Source of the DNA: Paraburkholderia xenovorans LB400
GTDB lineage: Bacteria > Pseudomonadota > Gammaproteobacteria > Burkholderiales > Burkholderiaceae
Assembly: GCF_000013645.1 (NCBI RefSeq)
Contig: NC_007951.1
Span: 1,736,001 to 1,800,000 of the forward strand
Length of the DNA: 64,000 nucleotides
Direction: 5' to 3'
The notes under the pieces were generated by a model, which was given only the letters and a program-made list of their open reading frames with translations, was not told the origin of the DNA and did no database searches. Numbering within the stretch: the stretch's first letter is position 1; each line of letters opens with the position of its first letter. Position numbers and translations under genes: made by a program. Positions 27,330-38,200 of this stretch are shown in pieces.

Positions 27330-27348
27330 TGTAATCAACGTGGTTACA
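27330..27348. promoter_or_regulatory. Rrf2 operator, site 2
   Basis: TGTAATCAACGTGGTTACA, same TGTAA-N9-TTACA palindrome as site 1 including the TGGTTACA half, located 27 bp before the oxidoreductase start. Confidence 0.65.
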
Positions 27349-27374
27349 TATATATCAATCAAGGAGCATTGAAA

Positions 27375-28022
27375 ATGAGCAAACAGTTGAAGATCGCGTT
27401 GTTCGGCGCCACTGGCATGATTGGTTCGCGGGTTGCCGCGGAAGCTGCTCGCCGCGGGCATCAGGTGACGGCGCTGGCGCGCAATCCGGCGCGCGTGCCG
27501 GCCGGTGTGGCGAATCTGAAAGCGGCGCAAGCCGATCTGCTCGACGCCGCAAGCGTGGGCGCGGCGGTGCGCGGTCACGACGTGGTGGCGAGCGCCTATG
27601 CGCCGCCGCAGGACGACCTCGCGGCGCTCGGCAAAGCCACCCGTGCGCTCGTCGAAGGCGTGCGCGCGGCGGGCCTGAAGCGCCTCGTCGTGGTGGGCGG
27701 CGCGGGTTCGCTCGAAGTGGCGCCGGGCAAGCAACTGGTCGACGCGGAAGGCTTCCCGGATGCCTACAAGGCGATCGCGCTCGCGCATCGGGACGCGTTC
27801 GCTTACTACCGCGGCGTCACCGACCTCGACTGGACCTTCTTCGCCCCGGCCGCGCTGATCGCGCCGGGCGAGCGCACGGGAAAATTCCGCACGGGCGCCA
27901 ACACTTTGCTGACCGACGCCGAGGGCAATAGCCGCATTTCCGCGGAAGATTTCGCAATCGCTTTCGTCGATGAACTGGAGCAGGGCCATTTCGTCCGTCA
28001 GATCGCGACGGCCGCTTATTGA
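27375..28022 (+). CDS. NAD(P)-binding oxidoreductase (NmrA/YwnB-like)
   Basis: 215-residue atypical SDR. The Rossmann motif GATGMIG is near residue 10, followed by ALARNP typical of NmrA/YwnB-type proteins, and VVGGAGSL. It lacks the Tyr-x-x-x-Lys pair of classical SDRs at the usual place. AAGGAG lies eight bases before the ATG. Probably repressed by the upstream Rrf2 protein; related pairs respond to reactive electrophiles or redox stress (family knowledge). Confidence 0.87.
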   Translation: MSKQLKIALFGATGMIGSRVAAEAARRGHQVTALARNPARVPAGVANLKAAQADLLDAASVGAAVRGHDVVASAYAPPQDDLAALGKATRALVEGVRAAGLKRLVVVGGAGSLEVAPGKQLVDAEGFPDAYKAIALAHRDAFAYYRGVTDLDWTFFAPAALIAPGERTGKFRTGANTLLTDAEGNSRISAEDFAIAFVDELEQGHFVRQIATAAY

Positions 28023-28165
28023 GCCCGAAACGAGGCTGAGTGGGACGCGCGCGGTCCTCCATGCGGGCAGGCCGCGCAAGCGTCCTAACATTCGGTTACG
28101 CATGTCAGGTTGCTCTGGTGGAAACTGCGGCTACACTGGCGTCTCCCGTTTTCCTACGGATTGCC

Positions 28166-30799
28166 ATGCAATCATGCCCGTTGCGGCGTGAGTCCGGGGC
28201 TGCGCCGTTCAACGGCGGGCAGCCGGCGACTCACGCCGCCTTCTACTTTTCCCCTTGCCGTAGCGAGCGCGACGCGCGCCGCGCCGTGCGCCCGCCACTC
28301 GCGGCGCGGCTTGGCGCATGGGCCGCAGCGCTTTGCGCCGCGCTGATCCTGTGCCTTGGCGGGATGCCCGCGAATGCGCTCGCGGCCGGCGCCGCCACCG
28401 GCACGCCGGTTATTCCGGCCCTGCAGAGTCTGATCAACAGCGCGACGGTGACTGCGGCGCCGGCGTCTTCTGCTTCAGGCGCATCGGCGGCGGAGGTGGC
28501 ATCCGCGCCCTCGCCGGCGAGTCAGGCGGAACTGGCGCGTTCGCTCGACAGCGTGATCTCCACGCTCGACAACGACCGGCAACGCACCGCGCTCGTCGCC
28601 CAGCTCAAAAAACTGCGCGACGTCTCGCAGAACGTTGCGCCGGCCGCGCCCGTGCAACCGAGCCCTGGCTTGCTCGGCGCGATCGCGTCCGGCATTGCGT
28701 CGTTCGAATCCGACGTGCATCAAGGGCGCACGCCGGTCCGCTATTGGGGCGGACGCTTCAATGCCGCCGGCAACGAGCTCTACACGATCATTTCGGGGCA
28801 GGGGCACGAGAGCTTCGGCCGCATTGTGTTCTCGATGATTGCGATGCTGGCGGGCTGGGGCGCGTGCGCCGGCGCGCTGATCTACGTGCAGCACCGGTTG
28901 TACCGGCGCTTCGGCATCGTCATGGGGCTCAATCCGAACCCCACCACGCGCGAGTTGCTGATCTTCGCGCTGCGCCGCGTCGGCCCGTGGATCATCGCCT
29001 TTCTCGCCGCGCTGCTGTTCGTGCGCGCCATGCCCGACGCGCTCGGCCGCACGCTCGGCATGGTGGTTGCCTATGCGATCGTTGCGGGTGCGGTGTTCTC
29101 GGCGATCTGTCTGATCATGTTTTCGCTGTTCGGCTCGGGGCATCGGCGGATCGCGGTGCGCCTGCTGATCGATCATGCGCGGCGCGTGCTGTTCGTGGTC
29201 GGCGTGTGCGGCGCGCTCGGCGACGCCGCCGTCAATTACGACGTCGCGCATCAACTCGGGCCGAATCTCGCCGCATTGATTTCGACCGCGGCCAACATGA
29301 CGGCCGCCGTCCTCACCGGCTACTTCGCGCTCGCGTTTCGCCGGCCGGTCGCGCATCTGATCCGCAACCGGCCCTACGAGCAGCGCACCACCCACAAGGC
29401 CGCGACCGACGCCTTCGACGTACTCGCCGCGCTGTGGCACGTGCCCGTGCTGGTGCTCGCCACCGCGTCGGTGGTTGCCACGCTCGGCGGCTCGGGTTCG
29501 AGCGAAAACGTGCTGCAGATCTCGGTGGTGACCGCGCTGCTGCTGGTGCTGGCCTTTTTCGTGTCGGCCATCGTGTTGCGCCTGACGCGTCCGCGCAGCG
29601 CGCGCACGCGGCGCCGCTCGCCGTATCTGACGCGCCTGCTGCGTTTTTTCGGCACGCTGGTCACGCTGTTTGTCTGGCTGTTTTTCTTTGAACTCGCGGC
29701 GCGTTTGTGGGGCGTCTCGCTCGCTGCGGTGGTCGAAGAAAACGTGGCGGCGCGCGGCATCGCGCATGCGGTGACGGCGATCATCGCCACCGTGTTCATT
29801 GCGTGGCTGCTGTGGATTCTGGTCGATACCGCGATCACGGAAGCGCTCAATCCGGGGGGGCCGCGCAACAAGTCGCGCGCGCCGAGCATGCGCGCCCGCA
29901 CCATGCTGCCGCTGTTGCGCAACGTGCTGCTCGTCACGATCATGACGATCGCCGGCATCGTGACGGCGGCCAATCTCGGCATCAATGTCACGCCGCTGCT
30001 GGCGGGCGCCGGCGTGATCGGCCTCGCGATCGGCTTCGGCGCGCAGTCGCTCGTGACCGACCTGATCACGGGGCTGTTCATCATCATCGAAGACACGATT
30101 TCGGTGGGCGACTGGATCGACGTGGACGGCGGCCACGCGGGCACGGTCGAGCATCTGTCGATCCGCACGGTGCGGCTGCGCGACGGGCAAGGCGCGATTC
30201 ACGCGATTCCGTTCTCGCAGATCAAGATCGTCAAGAACCTGTCGCGCGATTTCGCGTATGCGGTGTTCGAAGTGCGCATGTCGTTCTCCACCGACGTCGA
30301 TGAGATCACGCAGTTGATCCGTGAGGTCGGCGCCGATCTGATGGCCGATTTCCGTTACCGGCGCGAGATGCTCGGACCGATCGAAGTGTGGGGACTGGAC
30401 CGTTTCGATCCGAACTGGATGGTCGTGAAAGGACAGATCAAGACGCGGCCGCTGCAGCAATGGAGCGTGGCGCGCGCGTTCAATCTGCGTCTCAAGCGCA
30501 AGATGGACGAAGCGGGCATCGAGATTCCGGTGCCGCAGATGCGTGTGTATACGTCGTCGAAGGATAGCGAAGGGCAGCCTTTGCAGGACGACGAGATGTC
30601 GGGGTTGGGCCCGCGTGGGCATGCCGAGAGTCAGCCGGGGGCGTCGGCGTCCGCATCGGCGGCGCGGGCCGTGCATCCGCCGCTTGCGGTGGCGCGCGAC
30701 GTGTCGCACGAACCGCGGCCGGCGCCGCCGCCGACCGGGCAGACAGCGCCGGTTCCACCGCAGATTCCTACGGCCGGCGAGGCGGGCGGGAAGACCTAG
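28166..30799 (+). CDS. MscS-family mechanosensitive channel
   Basis: 877 residues from the ATG at 28166; the frame opens at 28040 without a better site. An N-terminal exported region (hydrophobic stretch ending NALAAGA) leads to a periplasmic Ala-rich coiled region. About nine to ten membrane helices follow, then the MscS pore helix and beta domain (TPLLAGAGVIGLAIGFGAQ, then DLITGLFIIIEDTISVGDWI). The C-terminus is a Pro/Ala-rich low-complexity tail of about 90 residues. It resembles large YbdG/KefA-like channels that release solutes on hypo-osmotic shock. The stop overlaps that of the convergent dioxygenase gene. Confidence 0.88.
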   Translation: MQSCPLRRESGAAPFNGGQPATHAAFYFSPCRSERDARRAVRPPLAARLGAWAAALCAALILCLGGMPANALAAGAATGTPVIPALQSLINSATVTAAPASSASGASAAEVASAPSPASQAELARSLDSVISTLDNDRQRTALVAQLKKLRDVSQNVAPAAPVQPSPGLLGAIASGIASFESDVHQGRTPVRYWGGRFNAAGNELYTIISGQGHESFGRIVFSMIAMLAGWGACAGALIYVQHRLYRRFGIVMGLNPNPTTRELLIFALRRVGPWIIAFLAALLFVRAMPDALGRTLGMVVAYAIVAGAVFSAICLIMFSLFGSGHRRIAVRLLIDHARRVLFVVGVCGALGDAAVNYDVAHQLGPNLAALISTAANMTAAVLTGYFALAFRRPVAHLIRNRPYEQRTTHKAATDAFDVLAALWHVPVLVLATASVVATLGGSGSSENVLQISVVTALLLVLAFFVSAIVLRLTRPRSARTRRRSPYLTRLLRFFGTLVTLFVWLFFFELAARLWGVSLAAVVEENVAARGIAHAVTAIIATVFIAWLLWILVDTAITEALNPGGPRNKSRAPSMRARTMLPLLRNVLLVTIMTIAGIVTAANLGINVTPLLAGAGVIGLAIGFGAQSLVTDLITGLFIIIEDTISVGDWIDVDGGHAGTVEHLSIRTVRLRDGQGAIHAIPFSQIKIVKNLSRDFAYAVFEVRMSFSTDVDEITQLIREVGADLMADFRYRREMLGPIEVWGLDRFDPNWMVVKGQIKTRPLQQWSVARAFNLRLKRKMDEAGIEIPVPQMRVYTSSKDSEGQPLQDDEMSGLGPRGHAESQPGASASASAARAVHPPLAVARDVSHEPRPAPPPTGQTAPVPPQIPTAGEAGGKT

Positions 30800-31470
30800 C
30801 TGCGGGCATTGTGACCACAGTCGGCAACGCTCACCACGTCGTTGACGTGCGTCGCAATCTGCGCACCCGCCACGCCGTAAATATGCAGCGAGACGGCAGG
30901 CTCGTCGCTGCGATTGCCCAGTTGATGAATCCCGCCACGGCCGCCTCGCACGAACGACACGGCGCCCCGATTGCGTGCTTGTGTGCGCGTGGCGCTCGCG
31001 CAGTGCCGTGCGCCGTTCCACTCGAATACCGTTTCGCTCAGCGTGCCTTCCATCACCGCGTAGCCGCACCATGTGTGATGCGCGTGCACGGGGCTCGCCT
31101 GCTGCGGCAGCCACACCAGAGCGGCGATTGCATAGCGGCCGTACGGGTCCGCCGCCAGCAGATGACGCCGGTACTTCTCCGCTGAGCCTTCGCGCTGCGC
31201 TGCCGTCAGCAGGTCGGGATTCGCCGCCGCGTCCGCGAGCGCCATGCGCATGCTGCGCGCGAAGAAGGCTGAATCGGACGGTTCCGGAGATGGCCCGCAG
31301 GCTTCGAACATCGCATCCAGGGCATCACACAGGCGCGCGAGGGGCGCGTTGCGCGCGCCGCACAACAGCATGTCGGCCCGATCGCGCGGGGCCGCCTGAG
31401 GCGTTCTGGCGGACTGCGGCTGTTGGACTGGGAAACGCGTCGGTGACGCTGTGTGAAAGTCTTGGCTCAT
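30796..31470 (-). CDS. Cysteine dioxygenase-type thiol dioxygenase
   Basis: 224-residue cupin of the cysteine dioxygenase type I family. The iron ligands are visible as SPVHAHHTWCGYAVMEG (His-x-His near residues 128-130) and IHQLGN (about 186). It oxidises cysteine or a similar thiol such as 3-mercaptopropionate to the sulfinate. It is divergent from an Lrp-type regulator, its likely controller. The N-terminal 35 residues are low in conservation. Confidence 0.85.
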   Translation of the reverse strand: MSQDFHTASPTRFPVQQPQSARTPQAAPRDRADMLLCGARNAPLARLCDALDAMFEACGPSPEPSDSAFFARSMRMALADAAANPDLLTAAQREGSAEKYRRHLLAADPYGRYAIAALVWLPQQASPVHAHHTWCGYAVMEGTLSETVFEWNGARHCASATRTQARNRGAVSFVRGGRGGIHQLGNRSDEPAVSLHIYGVAGAQIATHVNDVVSVADCGHNARS

Positions 31471-31606
31471 GGTCGTTGGGCGGCCGCCGGGGCTGCTTGT
31501 CGGTTATTTTCGGATAGCGATATTTATACCGGTTTGCCCAGAGAAAGAGTTTCCATATAATTCCCCCTGGAATCGGAAAAGTAGAATAATTTCCTATGGA
31601 GGTGTC

Positions 31607-32077
31607 ATGATGGGAATGGATATCATCGACCGGAAGCTGCTGGAGTTGCTGCAAGCGGACGCGACCATGCCGATCGCCGAATTGGCGCAACGCGTGAACC
31701 TGTCGCAAACGCCTTGCTGGAAGCGGCTGCAACGTCTGAAAGAGGCGGGCGTGATCCGCGCGCAGGTCGCGCTTTGCGACGCGCGCAAGCTCGGCGTGGG
31801 CACGACCGTGTTCGTCGCGGTGCGCACCAATCAGCACACGGAGGAATGGGCGCAGACGTTCACGCGTGCGGTGCGGGACATTCCGGAAGTCGTGGAGGTG
31901 TACCGGATGAGCGGCGAAACCGATTACCTGCTGCGCGTGGTGGTGTCCGATATCGACGACTACGACCGCGTGTACAAGCTGCTGATCGCGGCCGTGCCGC
32001 TATACGACGTGAGTTCGAGCTTCGCGATGGAGCAGATCAAATATTCGACGGCTTTGCCGGTGCGCTATACGGTGTAG
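31607..32077 (+). CDS. Lrp/AsnC-family transcriptional regulator
   Basis: 156 residues: N-terminal helix-turn-helix (MDIIDRKLLELLQADATMPIAELAQRVNLSQTPCWKRLQRL) and a C-terminal RAM ligand domain (GETDYLLRVVVSDIDDYDRVY). GGAGG lies upstream; of two adjacent ATG codons, 31610 is better spaced. Its divergence from the thiol dioxygenase gene suggests cysteine-responsive control of that gene. Confidence 0.92.
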   Translation: MMGMDIIDRKLLELLQADATMPIAELAQRVNLSQTPCWKRLQRLKEAGVIRAQVALCDARKLGVGTTVFVAVRTNQHTEEWAQTFTRAVRDIPEVVEVYRMSGETDYLLRVVVSDIDDYDRVYKLLIAAVPLYDVSSSFAMEQIKYSTALPVRYTV

Positions 32078-32235
32078 GCCCTGCATTGGCGAGCCCAATG
32101 CGATTTGGGTCAAGAGTGTCAATATTCAGTTAACATTGTTCATAACTGGCGATTTTTTTACCGGTCCTTGATATAAATGGACTGACTCTGGTGTATGTTA
32201 CGAAAAGTTTCAGTTTCGTCGTAACAATACCCATA

Positions 32236-35200
32236 ATGAATAAAAAGACCTACAGGCTGATCTTCAGCCGGCTTCGGGGCATGCTGGTCGCGGTATCGGA
32301 AACCGCCACGGCGGCAGGTAACACAGTATCGGGAGAAACCGGATGGGCGCGGCAGGCCGCGCGCCAGACGGTATTGCGCCGGTCGCTTTCGTGCTTCGCG
32401 CTGCGTCATGCCGCGTTTGGCGCGATGACGCTCGCCGGCGCGCTCGTCATCTCCACGCCCGAGGCGCACGCGCAGATCGTGCCGGGCGGCGCGCATGCGC
32501 CGTCGGTGATCCAGACGCAGAGCGGGATTCCCCAGGTCAACGTGAACCGGCCGTCCGCTGCCGGCGTTTCGGTCAACACATACGGCCAGTTCGACGTCCA
32601 ACGCCCCGGCGCGATTCTGAACAATTCGCCGACCATCGTGAATACGCAGCAGGCAGGCTATATCAACGGTAATCCTAACTACCTGCCGGGGCAGTCCGCG
32701 TCGATCATCGTCAATCAGGTCAACAGCAATAATCCCTCGCAATTGCGCGGGTACGTCGAGGTGGCGGGCCGGCGCGCGGAGGTGGTGATTGCAAATTCGT
32801 CCGGTCTGATTCTGGACGGCGGCGGTTTTATCAACACCTCGCGGGCGATTCTCACCACCGGCAATCCGACCTATGGCGGGAACGGCGCCCTGACCGGTTT
32901 CGATGTCACGGCGGGGCGGATCACGGTCCAGGGCGCGGGGCTGAACGCATCGAACGTCGACCAGGTCGACCTGATTGCGCGAGCCGTAGCGGCGAACGCG
33001 GCGATCTACGGCAACACGCTGAATGTCGTCGCCGGCGCGAATCACGTCGATCACGATACGCTGGCTGCCACGCCTATTGCGGGCAGCGGATCATTGCCGG
33101 CCGTTTCGATCGACGTGAGCCAGTTGGGCGGGATGTATGCGAACAGGATTTTTCTGGCGAGCAACGAGTACGGCGTGGGCGTCTCGAATGCAGGCGTGCT
33201 CGCCGCGCAGGCGGGCGACCTGACGCTGCAGTCGAACGGCCAGCTCGTGCTTGCCGGCAAGACCACGGCGAGCGGCAATCTCGCCGCCACGGCGGCCAGT
33301 ATCCAGAACAGCGGCTCCACGTACGCGCAGCAGTCGGTGACGGTCAATACGTCGGGCGCGCTGTCCAACACCGGCACGCTCGCCGCGCAGCAGAACACGA
33401 ACATCAGCGCAGCGAGCCTCAGTTCGAGCGGCACGCTCGGCGCGGGCATCAACGGCGACGGATCGATCGGTCATGCAGGCGATCTGACGGTCGCGGCTTC
33501 GGGCGCGCTGGGTGCGACGGGACACACTGCCGCAGGCGGCAACGCGACGCTGTCGGGCGCGGCGCTGAGCCTCGGCGGTAGCCAGACTTCAGCCAGCGGC
33601 AACCTCACGTTGCTGGCCAGCATTGGCGACATGAGTCTCGCGGGCGCGAGCGTCGCTGCGGGCGGTGCGATCAATGCCACCGCGCGGGGGACGCTGACGA
33701 ACGATAACGGCGCGCTTTCCTCCGCCGGTGCGCAAACGGTTGCGGCGGGCGCGCTGTCGAATCAGGGCGGCCAGATCATCTCGCAGTCGACGCTGAACAT
33801 CGGTACCGGCGGTGCGTTGAACAACCGTCAGGGCATCATCCAGTCTTCCGGAAACCAGACGCTTGGCGCGGCCTCGATCGACAATACCGCAGGGCGGGTG
33901 GTGATGCTCGGCAACGGCGCTCAGAGCGTCACGGCGACCGGCGCGCTGGTCAATGCGCCGGGTACCACTGCAACGGGCGCGCCAGGCGGCGTGATCGGCA
34001 GCAACGGCGCGCTCGGCGTGTCGGCCGGATCGATTGCGAACCAGGGGCAGTTCAACGCGCTGGGCGACGCATCGCTTCACGCCCAGTCGATCGACAATCA
34101 TGCGGGCAGCGTCACGGCGGGCGGCAATCTCAGCGCGAGCAGCACGGGCGCGCTCAATAACCGCGACGGTACGCTCTCAGGAACGGTGACGACCGTGAGC
34201 GGCGCGTCGGTCGACAATTCCAGCGGCACGGTCGAAGGCAATACGCTGACGCTGTCCAGTAGCGGCAACCTGACCAATCGCGGCGGCCATATCAGCCAGT
34301 CCGGCAATGCGGCGCAGCGCATTTTCGCAGGCGGCGCATTCGACAATACCGGGGGTTCGATTGCATCGAACGCGACGAACCTCGACGTCTCGGCGCAATC
34401 GCTTGCGAACGATGCCGGTTCGATCCAGCACGCGGGTAGCGGCACGCTGGCCGTGACTACCACGGGAAATCTGTCGAACAGCGCAGGCAAGGTGGTGACC
34501 AATGGCGCGCTCGACGCGACGGGCGCGGCCGTATCGAATCAGGGCAGTCTGAGCGCGAAGGGTGATGCGACCGTGCGGGCGCAGACGCTCGATAACCACG
34601 CGGGCAGCATCGTCGCCGGCGGCGCGCTGGTCGCGTCAGGCATTGGCGTCGTCGACAACCGGAACGGCACGCTTTCAGGTGCGGCTACGAACGTGAGCGG
34701 CGCGTCCGTCGACAACTCGAACGGCACGATCGAAGGCGACACGCTGGCGCTGTCCAGCAGCGGCAACCTGAGCAATCGCGGCGGCCGCCTCACCCAGTAC
34801 GGCAGCGCTGACCAGACGCTTTCGGCCGGCGGCACGCTCGACAACACCGGCGGTTTCGTCGCCACCAATGCGACCAACCTGACCGTGTCAAGCCAGTCGG
34901 TTACGAACGACACCGGTTCGATCCAGCACGCGGGTAGCGGCACGCTCGCGCTGGCCTCGGCGGGCACGCTGTCGAATACGGGCGGCAACGTCGTGACCAA
35001 CGGCGCGCTCGACGTGTCCGGTACGGCCGTGTCGAACCAGGGGAGTCTGAGCGCAAAGGGCGATGCCACTGTGCGGGCTCAGTCGCTCGACAATCATGCG
35101 GGGAGCGTTGTTGCGGGCGGCAACCTCGGCGCTAACATCGCGGGCGCGCTGGCTAACCAGAGCGGCACGCTTTCGGGTGCGACCACGACCGTGAGCGGAT

Positions 35201-38200
35201 CGTCCGTCGACAACTCGAACGGCACGATCGAAGGCAACACACTGGCGCTGTCCAGCAGCGGCAACCTGAGCAATCGCGGCGGCCGCCTCACCCAGTACGG
35301 CAGCGCTGACCAGACGCTTTCGGCCGGCGGCGCGCTCGACAACACCGGCGGCACGCTTGCCACCAATGCGGCGAACCTGACCGTGTCAGGCCAGTCGATC
35401 ACGAACGACGCCGGTTCGATCCAGCACGCCGGCACCGGCACGCTGAATGTGACGACGCCTGGCGCGCTGTCGGATGTGGCCGGGCAGATCGCGACCAATG
35501 GCGCACTCATCGCCCGCTCGGCCAGTCTCGATAATTCGAACGGCACCGTGTCCGCCCAGGGCTCGGCACAGGTCGATGCGAACACGAGCCTGACGAACCG
35601 CGGCGGCACGCTGTACGGTAAAGCCGGCCTGACGGCGACCACCCAAGGCGCGTTCGACAACACCCAAGGGTCCGTGCAGACCGACGGCAATCTGTCGGTG
35701 AACGCAGGCGGGGCGCTTTCGAACACGAGCGGGACGATTTCGGTGAACGGCGCGTCCGGCAATGCCGCGACCGCCACCGTGTCGGCCTCGTCCATCGACA
35801 ACACCTCGGGCAAGCTCACGAATAGCGGCAGCGGCGCGACCACCATTACGGCCGCGACCGGCATCACCAACAGCGCGGGTACGATGGGCGGCAATGGCGA
35901 CGTGACGCTCGGCGCGCAGACGCTCACCAACACCGCCAGCGCAAAATTTGTTGCCGCGCGCGTGGCCAGCCTGAACGTCACGAACCGGGTGAACAATTCG
36001 GGCGGGACGATCTACGGCGGTACGGCGCTGAACCTCAACCAGTCCGGTGCGAGCGTGATCAACGACAGTGGCCGCCTCGAAGGTGGCCAGGACGTGTCGG
36101 TGCGGGTGGCGTCGCTCGCGAATTCGGCGGGCGCGCTCAGGGCAAATCGCGACATCACGGCTAGCGGCGTGGTCAGCGGTGATGGCACCATGACGGCCGG
36201 CCGGAATCTGGGGCTCGCCGTCACGGGCGACTACACCAACGGCGCGTCGAACAGCCTGCATGCGGACGGCAACATGACGGTGTCGGCCACCGGCACGCTG
36301 ACGAACGCCGGCACGCTCGCGGCGAGCGGTGCGTTGAGCGCAAGCGGCGCGAACGTGGTCAATGCGGCCGGCGCGGACATCAACTCGGCGTCGACCACGG
36401 TCAATGCGACGGGCACGCTCACCAATGCCGGAAGGATCGAGGGCGATTCGGTCACGACCCACAGTGCGACGCTCGCGAACACCGGCACGCTGATCGGCAA
36501 CACCGTGCAGGTCAACGCGGCGGACGTGCAGAATACCGGCGCGGCCGCGGCGATTGCGGCCGCTCAGAGTCTGAACATCTATGCGTCGAACTCGGTCACG
36601 AATTCGGACGGCGCGCTGATCTATAGCGGCGGCAGTCTCGCGATCGCGAAGGATGGCGCGCGCGACGGCTCGGGCATGCTCGCGAACCAGACGGGGACGC
36701 TTACGAACAGCGCCGCGACGATCGAGGCGGTGGGTGACGTGGATATCGCCGCTCACACGGTCAACAACCTGCGCACGGGGGTTCAGACGCAGGCGGGCAC
36801 GCCGCAGAACACCGGGACGAACACGCTGACGCTGTGGACCGCAGGCCTCTCCGGTGATGACCTCGGCTTTTACGACAGTTCGGTCTATCCGCAGTGGAAC
36901 TGGCGGGGCGGAGCGATCGGCACGGCGACCATCGGTGCGCTGATGCATCCGATCACGGTCACGGTCCCGAAATCGCAGGTCGCCAGCCTCGATGCCAACG
37001 CGCAAACATTGTCGTTTGCGCAGCCGCTGACCGATACGTATATCAGTACCTCGACCCCGCTGGTCGAGGTCTGCAACACCCACGATTTCTGCAGCCAGCA
37101 GCATGTCTCGCAGACGCGCACCATCACGAACAACGCAACCCAGTACTACAACAGCATCACTGACAACGGCAGCACCTACACGATCACGTTGTGGCCGGAC
37201 TACAACCCCGCCACGAACATCCGGCCCGACAACGTGACCGTGCGCACCGATCTCGGTTCGGACAATCACGACTACGTCGAGATGAAGCGCGTATCGACCA
37301 GCACCACATCGACTGACCAGCTGCTGAGCGCCGGCACGCCCGCGCTTCTGCAGGCGCAGGGTTCGATCCGGATCAATTCGGACGGTGGCGCGATCAACAA
37401 CCAATCGTCGACCATGACCGCGGGCGGGAATCTCATTCGCCGCGCCGTGGGCGGCAGCGTGAACGACTCAGGCACGGTGCTGCAGCAGACCGTGACCGCC
37501 GACACACAGTCCACCTATTACTGGCATCAGAAGACCGGCGGCAGTGACGACACGAAGATCGTCGAAGACGGCATCACGCAGAGCACGACCACGGTCGCGG
37601 CGCTGCCCGCGATTGCGACCGCCAACGGCGCGGTGCAGACGAGCGGCCAGACCATCAGCGTCGCCAGTGTGAACCGGGTCGGCCAGACAGTCGTGGGTTC
37701 CGGCGTGACGGGCGGCAACGCGACGGGCACGCAACTCGGCGGCGTGAACGGACAGGCCGCGGACGCGGGCACGGCAGGCGGCGTGACTGGCCAGACGGCG
37801 AGCGCGAACATTGCCACAGGCGTGAGCGGCCTCACCGTACGTCCACAGACACTCGGTGGCGCGGCAGGCGGCATCCCGAACCTGAAGCTGCCGGTGAACA
37901 GCCTGTACACGTATCAGACCGCGCCAGGGGCGACGTATCTGGTCGCAACCGATCCACGCCTGACGACTTACACGAAATTCATCTCCAGCGACTATCTGCT
38001 GGGCGCGCTGGGGCTGAACCCGCAGACCACGGAGAAACGCCTCGGCGACGGGGCTTATGAGCAGCAACTCGTGATGAACCAGGTCACGCAGTTGACCGGC
38101 CGAACGTTCCTCGCCGGCTATTCGGACAATCTGGATGAGTACACCGCGCTGATGAACAGCGGTGTCACGTATGCGAAGTCGTTCGGACTCACGCCGGGCA

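Noticed and set aside
28475..31114. 879-codon minus-strand frame opposite the MscS channel
   Set aside because: Arg/His/Gln-rich composition without domains; the plus-strand channel has clear membrane and MscS motifs.
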